Origin: Planctomycetota bacterium
GTDB lineage: Bacteria; Planctomycetota; Phycisphaerae; Sedimentisphaerales; Anaerobacaceae
Direction of reading: 5' to 3'
Assembly: GCA_019456195.1 (NCBI GenBank)
Contig: VRUK01000018.1
Location: 1-40,254 of the forward strand
Length of the DNA stretch: 40,254 nucleotides
In this document: positions 33,578 through 40,254 of the stretch, piece after piece
Position numbering within the stretch: position 1 is the stretch's first letter
How the letters are laid out: each line of letters opens with the position of its first letter
Made by a program: the position numbers and the translations under genes
The notes under the pieces: generated by a model
Told to the model about the DNA's origin: nothing
Database searches by the model: none
The model's input: the letters and a program-made list of their open reading frames with translations, nothing else

Positions 33578-35239
33578 CTAAGGCACCGGAGTTATCCTTC
33601 CCTCTAATGTTACTGGGTACTGAGCGTTAGGATTGATAATAACTTTAAGAGTGTACGCAATCTCTGCTTCGAAGATTTCCCCGCATGTAAGCTCGACTGT
33701 CGTCTTTTGAAAAGGTTTGAGCGAGCCAACCGCCCCGGCGGCAACCTCCACAACCCGACCATCTGTGCTATACACGATTTTAATATCCGCAGGTTCTGAG
33801 GAGACCTGGCCAAAGTTCCGGACTTCAACAGCTATATTGAAGCCATCCTCTTTCTTGTCAATTTTTGGAATACAGGCCGACAAGGCAGGCTCTAAATAGT
33901 TTAGCCACGGCAGGCGGGCATAACCATAAAGCAGTTTTCCACTACTGTTTTTCCCCAACAGCTTGGCCGCGAAATTGTCATCGGTGAAGCTGTTGCCGGT
34001 TCCGTTAAAAGTGACAATCAAATCATCACCCGACCGTTTCGTTTTAATCACTTTACTGCCCCTGCCGAAATTCACCTCTTCGGAAGCACCAAATCGTAAC
34101 GAGTCTATATCAATGTCAGTATGAGGATTAAAACCGTCCTCAGCCGCTATTTTGACTCGGATGGTCTTTGTCTCGGAAGTAATCTGTTTCTTGTTGAGTA
34201 TAGTCAGGAGCCTACTAACAGTCAGAGGAATACAAATATGTTTGGAACTGTGGTTATCACTGCCTTTATCCTGACGTTTCAACACGTCGATGACAGCAAA
34301 ATGCGCCTGCATTGCCCGCCCGTGTTTATCCTGCAATACCTTAATACGCTCGTACTTGAACCAGTCAACAACGGTTCCATCTTCATATTTGGCGATACCC
34401 GGCAGGTAGGCTTCGCCGGGTTCGACCTTCCAGTTGATTCCATCCTTCGAACGCAAATAGTAGGCAATACGCCCGCGCCAATCATTGACAATCATGTGGT
34501 ACTGTATGGGCGTACGCCAGACTACAGGATCTTCGAAGTTGCCCGCAACTGGTGGATAAACTCGTTTGTCAGTAACCTGGTTGTAGGGAGAGATTCCGGT
34601 TTTGCTGAACCATATACCACCGCCGCGGCACACCATCAGATAAGAGCCGTCCTCTCGTCTGGCAAAACTGAGATTAGAGAGACCTTCTATAATACGCCTG
34701 TCCCGTTTATTGAATTCGAACTTCTTCCTCTGCCAGGGGCCGTCCACACTATCAGCAATATAATAACCCCCCATAACATAAATGACATATCTTCCATCTT
34801 TAAGCTGGAACACTTCTGGATTATGTCCCGGCCCAACAGTATTCTCTACTTTATACGGACCGGTCTGTATGTCGGCAACGGCATGAACCACGATAGACCT
34901 GCCCCACTCCATGTGCCCCTTCAGAGAATCTTCACGCCAGCGGCAGACGTAGAGATGGTACTTCCCGTCGGTACCCAGTACTGCATTCCCCCCCCAGTAC
35001 GACCACTCGTTGTCCTCAATGCCATTATCGATATAACGCGGCTTAACATTATCCGCTCCCCATGTATCACTTGTCAACTCGCCCTGAACGCCCATGGCTA
35101 AGAATCGGTCCATAAACCGGCCGCCATAAACCAGTTTGTTCCATCCATCAGGACGTTCCCGTGCAACAATCTGGGCATTCGCATCTAATGCGAACAGGCA
35201 GGATGTCAGCAAAATCCAAATCAAAACATATGATTTCAT
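33578..35239 (-). CDS. secreted glycosidase-like protein (five-bladed propeller, GH43/GH117-like)
   Basis: 553 residues with signal peptide MKSYVLIWILLTSCLFALDANA. The first 340 residues read like a glycoside-hydrolase-type propeller: YWGGNAVLGTDGKYHLYVCRW, GPGHNPEVFQLKDGRYVIYVMGGYYIADSVDGPW, YLMVCRGGGIWFSKTG, GNFEDPVVWRTPIQYHMIVNDW and IAYYLRSKDGINW. Each pairs an acidic turn with a Y/W strand, as in clan GH-F/-J families. The C-terminal 120 residues look like an immunoglobulin-like (CARDB-type) module. The substrate cannot be told; a polysaccharide of plant or algal origin is a guess. Periplasmic or secreted. Preceded by a G-tract promoter region. Confidence 0.68.
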   Translation of the reverse strand: MKSYVLIWILLTSCLFALDANAQIVARERPDGWNKLVYGGRFMDRFLAMGVQGELTSDTWGADNVKPRYIDNGIEDNEWSYWGGNAVLGTDGKYHLYVCRWREDSLKGHMEWGRSIVVHAVADIQTGPYKVENTVGPGHNPEVFQLKDGRYVIYVMGGYYIADSVDGPWQRKKFEFNKRDRRIIEGLSNLSFARREDGSYLMVCRGGGIWFSKTGISPYNQVTDKRVYPPVAGNFEDPVVWRTPIQYHMIVNDWRGRIAYYLRSKDGINWKVEPGEAYLPGIAKYEDGTVVDWFKYERIKVLQDKHGRAMQAHFAVIDVLKRQDKGSDNHSSKHICIPLTVSRLLTILNKKQITSETKTIRVKIAAEDGFNPHTDIDIDSLRFGASEEVNFGRGSKVIKTKRSGDDLIVTFNGTGNSFTDDNFAAKLLGKNSSGKLLYGYARLPWLNYLEPALSACIPKIDKKEDGFNIAVEVRNFGQVSSEPADIKIVYSTDGRVVEVAAGAVGSLKPFQKTTVELTCGEIFEAEIAYTLKVIINPNAQYPVTLEGRITPVP

Positions 35240-35257
35240 TCTAATCTCTCTTTAATA

Positions 35258-35266
35258 CCCCCCCCC
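35258..35266. repeat. homopolymer C9/G9 tract before the glycosidase-like gene
   Basis: Nine Cs on the plus strand (nine Gs on the transcribed-sense minus strand) start 19 bases upstream of the start codon at 35239, just downstream of a TATAAT. This is near the expected transcription start. Confidence 0.75.
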
Positions 35267-35268
35267 TC

Positions 35269-35274
35269 ATTATA
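35269..35274 (-). promoter_or_regulatory. -10 box of the glycosidase-like gene
   Basis: Reads TATAAT on the minus strand, two bases ahead of the G9 tract. No good -35 hexamer is visible. Confidence 0.45.
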
Positions 35275-35344
35275 GGTATAGCGGTTTGTTGGATTGTATC
35301 ACGGTTGTAGTCGTCAATACGCAAAAATGGGGCTATTTGGGGTT

Positions 35345-35382
35345 GCCCAGTACGCCTGAGAACTGGCCTTTCTATACTGGGC
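35345..35382. repeat. 8-bp inverted repeat between RRM and glycosidase-like genes
   Basis: GCCCAGTA and TACTGGGC are separated by 22 bases. It lies 68 bases after the RRM stop on the minus strand and may act in 3' end formation; no U-run follows. Confidence 0.4.
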
Positions 35383-35449
35383 CGTTCTTTGAACCATTAT
35401 TTCTGGATGAGCTTCTAACGCATATAAAATGCTTTGACACTACCCATTG

Positions 35450-35818
35450 TCAGTAGCGACGTCCGCCACCGCCACGGTCACCACGACCACCACTGTCAAA
35501 ACCATCTCGTCTGTCTCTATCACCACGGCCACCACGGCCAAAACCATCTTGCCTGTCTTTGTCACTGCGATAGCTTGTTTTCATCTTACCCTCTTCAACG
35601 TTAATGGTGTTTCCCTTCAAATCTTTGCCATTCAGTTCGCTGATTGCGGCCTGGCCTTCTTCCGAAACCGGCATTTCCACAAACCCAAATCCATTTGATT
35701 CACCCGTTCTCCTGTCCTTTAAGATCTTGACGGACAGAACCTGGCCAAAAGCTTCAAAAGCCTGACGCAATTCGTCTTCAGTTGTCTCACGGGACAAATT
35801 TCCCACATAGATATTCAT
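35450..35818 (-). CDS. RNA-binding protein with one RRM and a Gly/Arg-rich tail
   Basis: 122 residues from the ATG at 35818 (AAGGA upstream; a frame five codons longer exists). RNP2 is IYVGNL (3-8) and RNP1 is NGFGFVEM (about 43-50), in a complete beta-alpha-beta-beta-alpha-beta RRM up to about residue 80. The tail is RGG-like (GRGGRGDRDRRDGFDSGGRGDRGGGG). Such proteins resemble cyanobacterial Rbp cold-shock/RNA chaperones and are common in planctomycetes. The role is likely RNA chaperoning or mRNA stability. A monocistronic unit with its own promoter region. Confidence 0.92.
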   Translation of the reverse strand: MNIYVGNLSRETTEDELRQAFEAFGQVLSVKILKDRRTGESNGFGFVEMPVSEEGQAAISELNGKDLKGNTINVEEGKMKTSYRSDKDRQDGFGRGGRGDRDRRDGFDSGGRGDRGGGGRRY

Positions 35819-35894
35819 TTCGATTTCCTTCAATAAATTTTACGTTCTTTCCCATCCAAAGCACCCATCTACGCTGGCGAACTTTTCTTCCGTT

Positions 35895-35923
35895 AAAATA
35901 TCAGCTATCGCTGATAAATACAA
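35895..35923 (-). promoter_or_regulatory. possible RRM-gene promoter with overlapping palindrome
   Basis: On the minus strand: TTGTAT (35923-35918), 17 bases, TATTTT (35900-35895). A perfect inverted repeat TATCAGC-N4-GCTGATA (35899-35916) fills the spacer and touches the -10, as an operator would. A second hairpin, AACGCC/GGCGTT, lies upstream at 35953-35969. Confidence 0.35.
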
Positions 35924-36103
35924 CCTAAATAAAATTGGGGCCGCGAGAAGTTAACGCCGCTTTGGCGTTCAGTGGATTGTCGTTTCTGTTATCACTGTTG
36001 ACTTTAGCGTCAGTTTGATGAATAAGTCTCTATTGGCTTGAACCCAAAGGATCGATTAATTTTCAAGTTCCGCTCTTTTTGTAAAATATGAAATTTTGCT
36101 CAT

Positions 36104-36628
36104 TTACAATTTAGTCGGATTGCAAAGGCTTTCTTCAAGATTTGCTGTGAGGCCGCAGAAATCGCATTTGTATCCCGGCTCCTTAACAATATCCTTATAA
36201 TCCGCTTCATTGTTTACATGATAACCATAAGACTCGAAAGAACAAAGGTGCTTGGTGTGTTCATCACTTTTACATTCTTTATGCGACTTGTTGTGTATGA
36301 GTGCTATTGCTATAATACCTATAGCCACTCCTATCACAGCACCATTTCGGGCAAATATGTAAGGTGCTAACCTCCAGTAAGAGAGCTGGCTTAAATCATC
36401 TAAATACACCGGCTCAAAGTGTTCTACATAAGAGTGGCCAACATACAAACCTATTACCCAGCCAAGAGCATAACCTATGTGTGTTCCAAAAGCGTATTCA
36501 ACAACCACCTCTATGAAAATAAAGAGCTTATCTAATAATTGCTCTTTCGAGGTATTAATCCAGAACCAATGTAAGGAGTTGCTAATGTCGAATTGTTTAA
36601 TATAGCTTCCCTTAACCTCTACTCCCAA
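36104..36628 (-). CDS. small membrane protein of unknown function
   Basis: 174 residues, reading from a TTG because a stop lies two codons upstream and no ATG is present in the N-terminal part. Two hydrophobic segments: EYAFGTHIGYALGWVIGLYVG and NGAVIGVAIGIIAIALI. The C-terminal 60 residues contain a HKECKSDEHTKHLC pattern and KCDFCGL, so a soluble Cys/His metal-binding tail is likely. No family recognised. AT-rich composition suggests an accessory gene. The start codon and even coding status are less certain than for neighbours. Confidence 0.5.
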   Translation of the reverse strand: MGVEVKGSYIKQFDISNSLHWFWINTSKEQLLDKLFIFIEVVVEYAFGTHIGYALGWVIGLYVGHSYVEHFEPVYLDDLSQLSYWRLAPYIFARNGAVIGVAIGIIAIALIHNKSHKECKSDEHTKHLCSFESYGYHVNNEADYKDIVKEPGYKCDFCGLTANLEESLCNPTKL

Positions 36629-36662
36629 TAGCTACGATGATTTAAGACTTCATTCCAAAATC

Positions 36663-36680
36663 AGCCACCTATCTGTGGCT
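36663..36680 (-). terminator. hairpin downstream of the COG2509 flavoprotein gene
   Basis: On the minus strand AGCCAC-N6-GTGGCT is followed by GATTTTG, a modest intrinsic-terminator shape, 125 bases after the stop of the flavoprotein gene. Confidence 0.35.
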
Positions 36681-36804
36681 TCTGTTGTCTTTCTATTTTA
36701 TTATACGATGACCATTAAGTAAGAGTTCAGAGAGATAAGGAGCAAAATACAAAAGCACCTGCCTTTTAAAGAAGATAATCAGTAATTTTAGGGTAACAGC
36801 TGTT

Positions 36805-38412
36805 TTAAACTGTAGCTTTCAGTGTTTTGCTGCTTATGGCTTCAGCTATTTTGATCCCATCGACGGCCGTAGAGATTATTCCGCCGGCGTAGCCTGCGCC
36901 TTCACCGGCGGGGTACAGCCCTTTAATAGCGGGGCTCTGTAAAGTCTCATTCCTGACAATCCTTATCGGTGAAGAGCTTCTCGATTCTACTGCGGTCATA
37001 ACCGCATCGTTTCTCGCAAAGCCTTTGAGTTTTTTGTCCATCTGTGGGATCGCCAGACGGAGGATTTCAACAACAAATCCAGGCAGGCATTCTGCAAGGT
37101 CACATAGTGTGACCCCTGGAGTATATGATGGGCAAACCTCTCCCAGTGAATTTGAAGGCCGGCCAGAGATGAAATCACCAACAAGCTGGACAGGCGCAAA
37201 GTAGTTATTGCCTCCAGTCTCAAAGGCTTTTCGCTCCCATCTCCGTTGGAACTCAATGCCGGCCAGGGGGCTTGTGCTTCCAAAATCCTGTGGGGTGACA
37301 CCTACTAACAGGGCGCTGTTTGCATTAGATTTATTCCGAGAATACCGGCTCATGCCGTTTGTTACTATGCCTCCGGATTCAGATGAAGAAGCAATCACCT
37401 CTCCACCGGGGCACATACAGAAAGTATATGCAGAGCGGCCATTCTCGCAGTGGTGGACCAGCTTATATTCAGCCGGGCCAAGAAGACGATGAAATGCAAA
37501 TCTGCCGTACTGGGCCTTGTCTATCAGGCTTTGGGGATGCTCAATACGAACACCTATTGAAAACGGCTTTGCTTCTATAGGTATGTCCAGTTGATACAGC
37601 ATCTCGAATGTGTCCCTTGCACTGTGTCCCAGGGCAAGCACTATGGTGTCTGTCTCGATAGTTTCAGAGTTGTTAACAATTGCGCCGGCAACTTTGCTGT
37701 CTTTTATTTTAATACCTGTCAGTTTTGTTACAAAGCGAACCTGACCACCTAACGAAATAATTGTATTGCGAAGTTTCTTTACAATCTTAACGAGATTGTC
37801 TGTGCCGATATGAGGCTTGGCCTGATAGAGTATTTCTTCCGGTGCTCCGGCCCTTACAAATTCTTCAAGAACTTTTCTTGAATGGTTATATTTATCCTTT
37901 ATCCGGGTAGTAAGTTTCCCATCGGAAAAAGTGCCTGCTCCACCTTCACCAAACTGCACATTAGATTCCGGGTCCAGCTGTCCCGTCCGCCAAAAGTTTC
38001 GGACATCCTTTACTCTTGAGCTGACTTCCTTTCCTCTTTCTATCAGCATAGGCTTAAAGCCCAGTTGAGCAAGGATCAAGGTGGCAAAGAGGCCGCAAGG
38101 GCCGCTTCCCACGACAACAGGACTCGGACCGTGTACTTTGCCGACTGTTGGTAGCTGGTAATTCATACAAGGTCCGGCGGAAATCCGATTGTCTTGCGAA
38201 AATCTGGAAAGTAGTTCAGGCTCATTTGTTAGTATCACGTCTATTGTATAAACAGCCACAATATGGTTTTTACGCCTTGCGTCTATGGATTTGCGGACTA
38301 TTGTAAAGTTGAGAAGTTGGTGCTCTGGAATACCCAGGCGTTCCAAAATGCTTTTGGCAAGGGCTTCTTCCTTGTGGTCGAAGGGTAATGTTATGTCTAT
38401 GATTCTAATCAT
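36805..38412 (-). CDS. COG2509-type FAD-dependent oxidoreductase
   Basis: 535 residues, typical for this family of uncharacterised FAD-dependent dehydrogenases. About 100 N-terminal residues form a mixed alpha/beta region, then VVVGSGPCGLFATLILAQLG (99-118) binds FAD, NVQFGEGGAGTFSDGKL is the signature that follows, and IKGLYPAGEGAGYAGGIISTAVDGIKIAEAI closes the C-terminus. Substrate unknown. No close neighbour points to a pathway. It starts at an ATG with no visible SD. Confidence 0.85.
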   Translation of the reverse strand: MIRIIDITLPFDHKEEALAKSILERLGIPEHQLLNFTIVRKSIDARRKNHIVAVYTIDVILTNEPELLSRFSQDNRISAGPCMNYQLPTVGKVHGPSPVVVGSGPCGLFATLILAQLGFKPMLIERGKEVSSRVKDVRNFWRTGQLDPESNVQFGEGGAGTFSDGKLTTRIKDKYNHSRKVLEEFVRAGAPEEILYQAKPHIGTDNLVKIVKKLRNTIISLGGQVRFVTKLTGIKIKDSKVAGAIVNNSETIETDTIVLALGHSARDTFEMLYQLDIPIEAKPFSIGVRIEHPQSLIDKAQYGRFAFHRLLGPAEYKLVHHCENGRSAYTFCMCPGGEVIASSSESGGIVTNGMSRYSRNKSNANSALLVGVTPQDFGSTSPLAGIEFQRRWERKAFETGGNNYFAPVQLVGDFISGRPSNSLGEVCPSYTPGVTLCDLAECLPGFVVEILRLAIPQMDKKLKGFARNDAVMTAVESRSSSPIRIVRNETLQSPAIKGLYPAGEGAGYAGGIISTAVDGIKIAEAISSKTLKATV

Positions 38413-38516
38413 AAGTTTAAATTTTTCAGTGAACTAATATTTTTCCAATACAGCTAAATATACTGGGTGCATAATCTCCACTCAAATCAAAGCAGCAGAG
38501 GTTCTGCGAAGAGCGT

Positions 38517-38530
38517 AGAAACCGGTTTCT
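38517..38530. repeat. perfect 14-bp palindrome AGAAACCGGTTTCT
   Basis: Lies between the aldolase stop and the COG2509 flavoprotein gene, five bases past the aldolase stop on the minus strand. With no loop it is more like a protein-binding site than a terminator. A GCAGA-GGT-TCTGC hairpin is close by. Confidence 0.4.
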
Positions 38531-38534
38531 TTAA

Positions 38535-39185
38535 TCAGGCATTTCCCTCTTCTTTTTGGCCTCTCAAGTCAAGCAAGTACTGTGCATCCTCGCAAGACAG
38601 CCCAGTGAGTTTATCGCCGCCATGCAGTATGATCTCGCAGGCCAACTCGAAAAATGATGCATTTTGGATCGCATGAGCAAAACTGTCGCCTACGGTCACC
38701 TGCCCGTGATTGGCGATTGTCACCATATCGTGCGTGCGCATGGCGTCTGTAACGGCCTCGGCCAAATCCTCCGAACCGGGTTGACTATAGGGGACCCGCG
38801 CCACAGGTCCGATGTAGAACGGCACTTCTGGAATTACGAAATAGTTGACATCCTCTACATCCCGAGACGCCAGGGCTGTTCCACAAGGCGTCTGAAAATG
38901 CAGCACAACATTGACATCAGGTCGGCAGCGCAGGATACCGGCGTGAAATCCCATTTCGACACTCGGCGGTTTTTCTTCCATGGGGCTTCCATCGGAAATA
39001 CGGCATACGCAGACACCGTCAGAGGATAGATCTCTCATCCAACTGCGCGACGCCGTGATTAGCATCCGGTTCGAATCCAGTCGTAGAGACATGTTGCCGC
39101 TGCTGCAACGAACGAGTCCGCAACGTGCTGTCTCGTGGCAGGCTTCAATGAATTCGCGCACAATGTGTTCTGGGGTATTTGTCAT
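38535..39185 (-). CDS. class II aldolase/adducin family protein
   Basis: 216 residues from the ATG at 39185, preceded by GGAG at seven bases (a 12-codon longer frame is rejected). L-fuculose-phosphate-aldolase-like fold: RCSSGNMSLRL near the N-terminus, SVEMGFHAGIL with Glu77, VLHFQTP (His96) and MVTIANHGQVTVGDS (His160). In characterised class II aldolases zinc is held by H-x-H plus a third His; here the second His is Gln98. It may still bind metal, or use a related mechanism as in ribulose-phosphate epimerase-like members. Likely acts on a sugar phosphate; exact substrate unknown. Confidence 0.82.
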   Translation of the reverse strand: MTNTPEHIVREFIEACHETARCGLVRCSSGNMSLRLDSNRMLITASRSWMRDLSSDGVCVCRISDGSPMEEKPPSVEMGFHAGILRCRPDVNVVLHFQTPCGTALASRDVEDVNYFVIPEVPFYIGPVARVPYSQPGSEDLAEAVTDAMRTHDMVTIANHGQVTVGDSFAHAIQNASFFELACEIILHGGDKLTGLSCEDAQYLLDLRGQKEEGNA

Positions 39186-39571
39186 TTTGTCACTCCAAAC
39201 CGAACAACATAAAAAGAGCACTCACCAGCTTCAAGCCGCCACGACACATCATCATGCCGCCTTTCCCGGCCGACTGCAGGTATCTATCGGCTGACTGAGG
39301 AGCGTTATTGCCGATGTCTATTATTGTATCACTGATAGCCCTGCCGGACAAGACTCCCGGAGCAATGCTTTCATTGACGCAACATTCAAGCTGTCACGGT
39401 GAGGCCTGGTTGGAGATAGAACCGGTTCGGCAACTTCTGAAATGGCATTGCGAAAAGGCTGGCAGCTTGAGATGCTAATCGGACCTCTATCATCTGCAAA
39501 GGGGGCACGCATGGTCATTGAAGCCGCTTGTTATCTCAAACATGTAAAGCAAGGTTTAATCACAATTGGTA
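39186..39571. other. 386-bp spacer, no gene supported
   Basis: Short open frames exist on both strands (for example plus 39402-39825, which runs into the antisense of the prepilin gene), but none has a ribosome site or recognisable product. It separates the aldolase from the prepilin fragment. Confidence 0.5.
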
Positions 39572-40254
39572 TCAGCCGCTCCCGGAAGAACCCCTCGGCT
39601 CCGGCCAACTGCGCTGGATACGCTCCAGGTCTCGAATGCCGTCCTCACTCGAAGGACTACGCTGACCCTGTGACATACTCGTTAGATCACGGAAAATTCT
39701 CAGCGTCTCATTGCTCCACTTCCATGTCTCCGCATGCCCGTCGCCAAAACCGAAACTGCTCCGGCTGCCGTGCCAGACCACCAAAGGATCCGACCACACC
39801 ATTGCCCCAATACCTCCAGGGCTGATGACCCAGGCGTTGATATTGTAACCCCTCGGGTCATTCTCTTCGAGAAGGACATACTTCGTTGCCGGGTTTTTCA
39901 ACTGGGACAAATGAGATACATCCGTCCAGTTGGCGGCACCGCCCTTGTTAGTGGCCCATTTACCGTTCAGGCTGTCCGGCATGGAATAAGTACGAAAGTT
40001 CCTGCCGAAACTCTTATCGCTGGGGCAGTGATAGCAGTCAACGCTTCTTGTGTATGGGTACAGGACCCCCTTTTTAATTCCTTCCTGCTTTTCCTTGTCT
40101 GTAGCGTTGAAATAGTCACCCACCGCGGAGCTGCCGCCGACCTGCCATGGCGCCCAGGCCCAGTCCCACGGGTCGCCCCAGCCGCCGCCGTTGTAGTTCC
40201 ACGAGCCGCACAGCTTGTCGTCGTTATCCATCGCGTAGGTGTACCAGGCCATGG
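39572..40254 (-). CDS. prepilin-like DUF1559/type II secretion-type protein, N-terminus outside window
   Basis: The frame is open to the right edge on the minus strand, leaving at least 227 residues. The visible start MAWYTYAMDNDDKLCGSW matches the region just after the N-terminal pilin helix (typically ...LRQIGLAWYLYADDNDG), so the gene continues beyond the window. SSFGFGDGHAETWKW (about 175-190) is the C-terminal DGHxE-type motif of planctomycete prepilin-like proteins; CYHCPSDKSFGRN holds the characteristic cysteine pair. These proteins are extremely numerous in planctomycete genomes and may act as extracellular or pilus-like components; function unproven. The tail ERIQRSWPEPRGSSGSG is at 39572. 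Confidence 0.85.
   Translation of the reverse strand, partial: MAWYTYAMDNDDKLCGSWNYNGGGWGDPWDWAWAPWQVGGSSAVGDYFNATDKEKQEGIKKGVLYPYTRSVDCYHCPSDKSFGRNFRTYSMPDSLNGKWATNKGGAANWTDVSHLSQLKNPATKYVLLEENDPRGYNINAWVISPGGIGAMVWSDPLVVWHGSRSSFGFGDGHAETWKWSNETLRIFRDLTSMSQGQRSPSSEDGIRDLERIQRSWPEPRGSSGSG

Noticed and set aside
34121..35101. 326-codon plus-strand frame inside the glycosidase-like gene
   Set aside because: Antisense shadow; no ribosome site, and the minus-strand product has a signal peptide and family-like blades.
39402..39825. Plus-strand frame between aldolase and prepilin genes
   Set aside because: Runs antisense into the prepilin gene and its unique part has no SD or recognisable motif.

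Overview
The window looks like chromosomal DNA of a Planctomycetota bacterium, most likely of the Phycisphaerae/Sedimentisphaerales type. The grounds are a DUF1559-like prepilin fragment with a GFGDGHAE segment at the right end, an S55-type (SpoIVB-like) secreted protein, many secreted or lipid-anchored proteins with no assignable function, and AT-rich intergenic spacers full of short dispersed repeats. The taxonomic call is inference from gene content; there is no 16S gene here. Shine-Dalgarno sites and sigma70-like promoters are easy to see. I saw no tRNA, CRISPR array, transposase or prophage gene.

Layout. 1-4.4 kb: end of an unknown gene, then a sugar-acid/phosphosugar run (FAD oxidoreductase, KDG-type PfkB kinase, MtnA-family isomerase). 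4.4-5.7 kb: gene-free repeat field. 5.7-8.4 kb: accessory cassette (GNAT-ASCH fusion, DCD-family dCTP deaminase, convergent P-loop kinase-like protein), bracketed by two same-orientation copies of a 95-nt palindrome-ended element. 8.4-9.1 kb: more dispersed palindromes. 9.1-13.3 kb: NifU-like protein, then the branched-chain amino-acid genes ilvB-ilvN-ilvC, with a strong promoter and a highly structured leader before ilvB and a second promoter before ilvC. 13.3-17.4 kb: lipoprotein, RNase P RNA (minus strand), small unknown protein, iron-sulfur flavoprotein, nadB. 17.4-24.5 kb: lipoprotein, a TSUP permease with a frameshift, pcm, recG, and a KtrB/KtrA K+ uptake pair. 24.6-26.3 kb: MNT/HEPN toxin-antitoxin pair plus a PD-(D/E)XK-like protein. 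26.3-33.6 kb: RluD-type pseudouridine synthase and a membrane-anchored repeat protein (minus), then S55-domain protein, acidic-repeat beta-propeller protein and a fumarase alpha subunit (plus). 33.6-40.25 kb, all minus: secreted glycosidase-like protein, RRM protein, small membrane protein, COG2509 flavoprotein, class II aldolase and the prepilin fragment.

Most of the window is core metabolism and housekeeping. The accessory parts are the 5.08-8.74 kb cassette and the 24.6-26.3 kb toxin-antitoxin/nuclease group. The cassette is the best candidate for an undescribed system: all three proteins can be tied to nucleotide (possibly cytosine) chemistry, and matching mobile-looking elements flank it. 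The second candidate is the roughly 260-nt ilvB leader, which contains several perfect stems and fits no riboswitch class I recognise.
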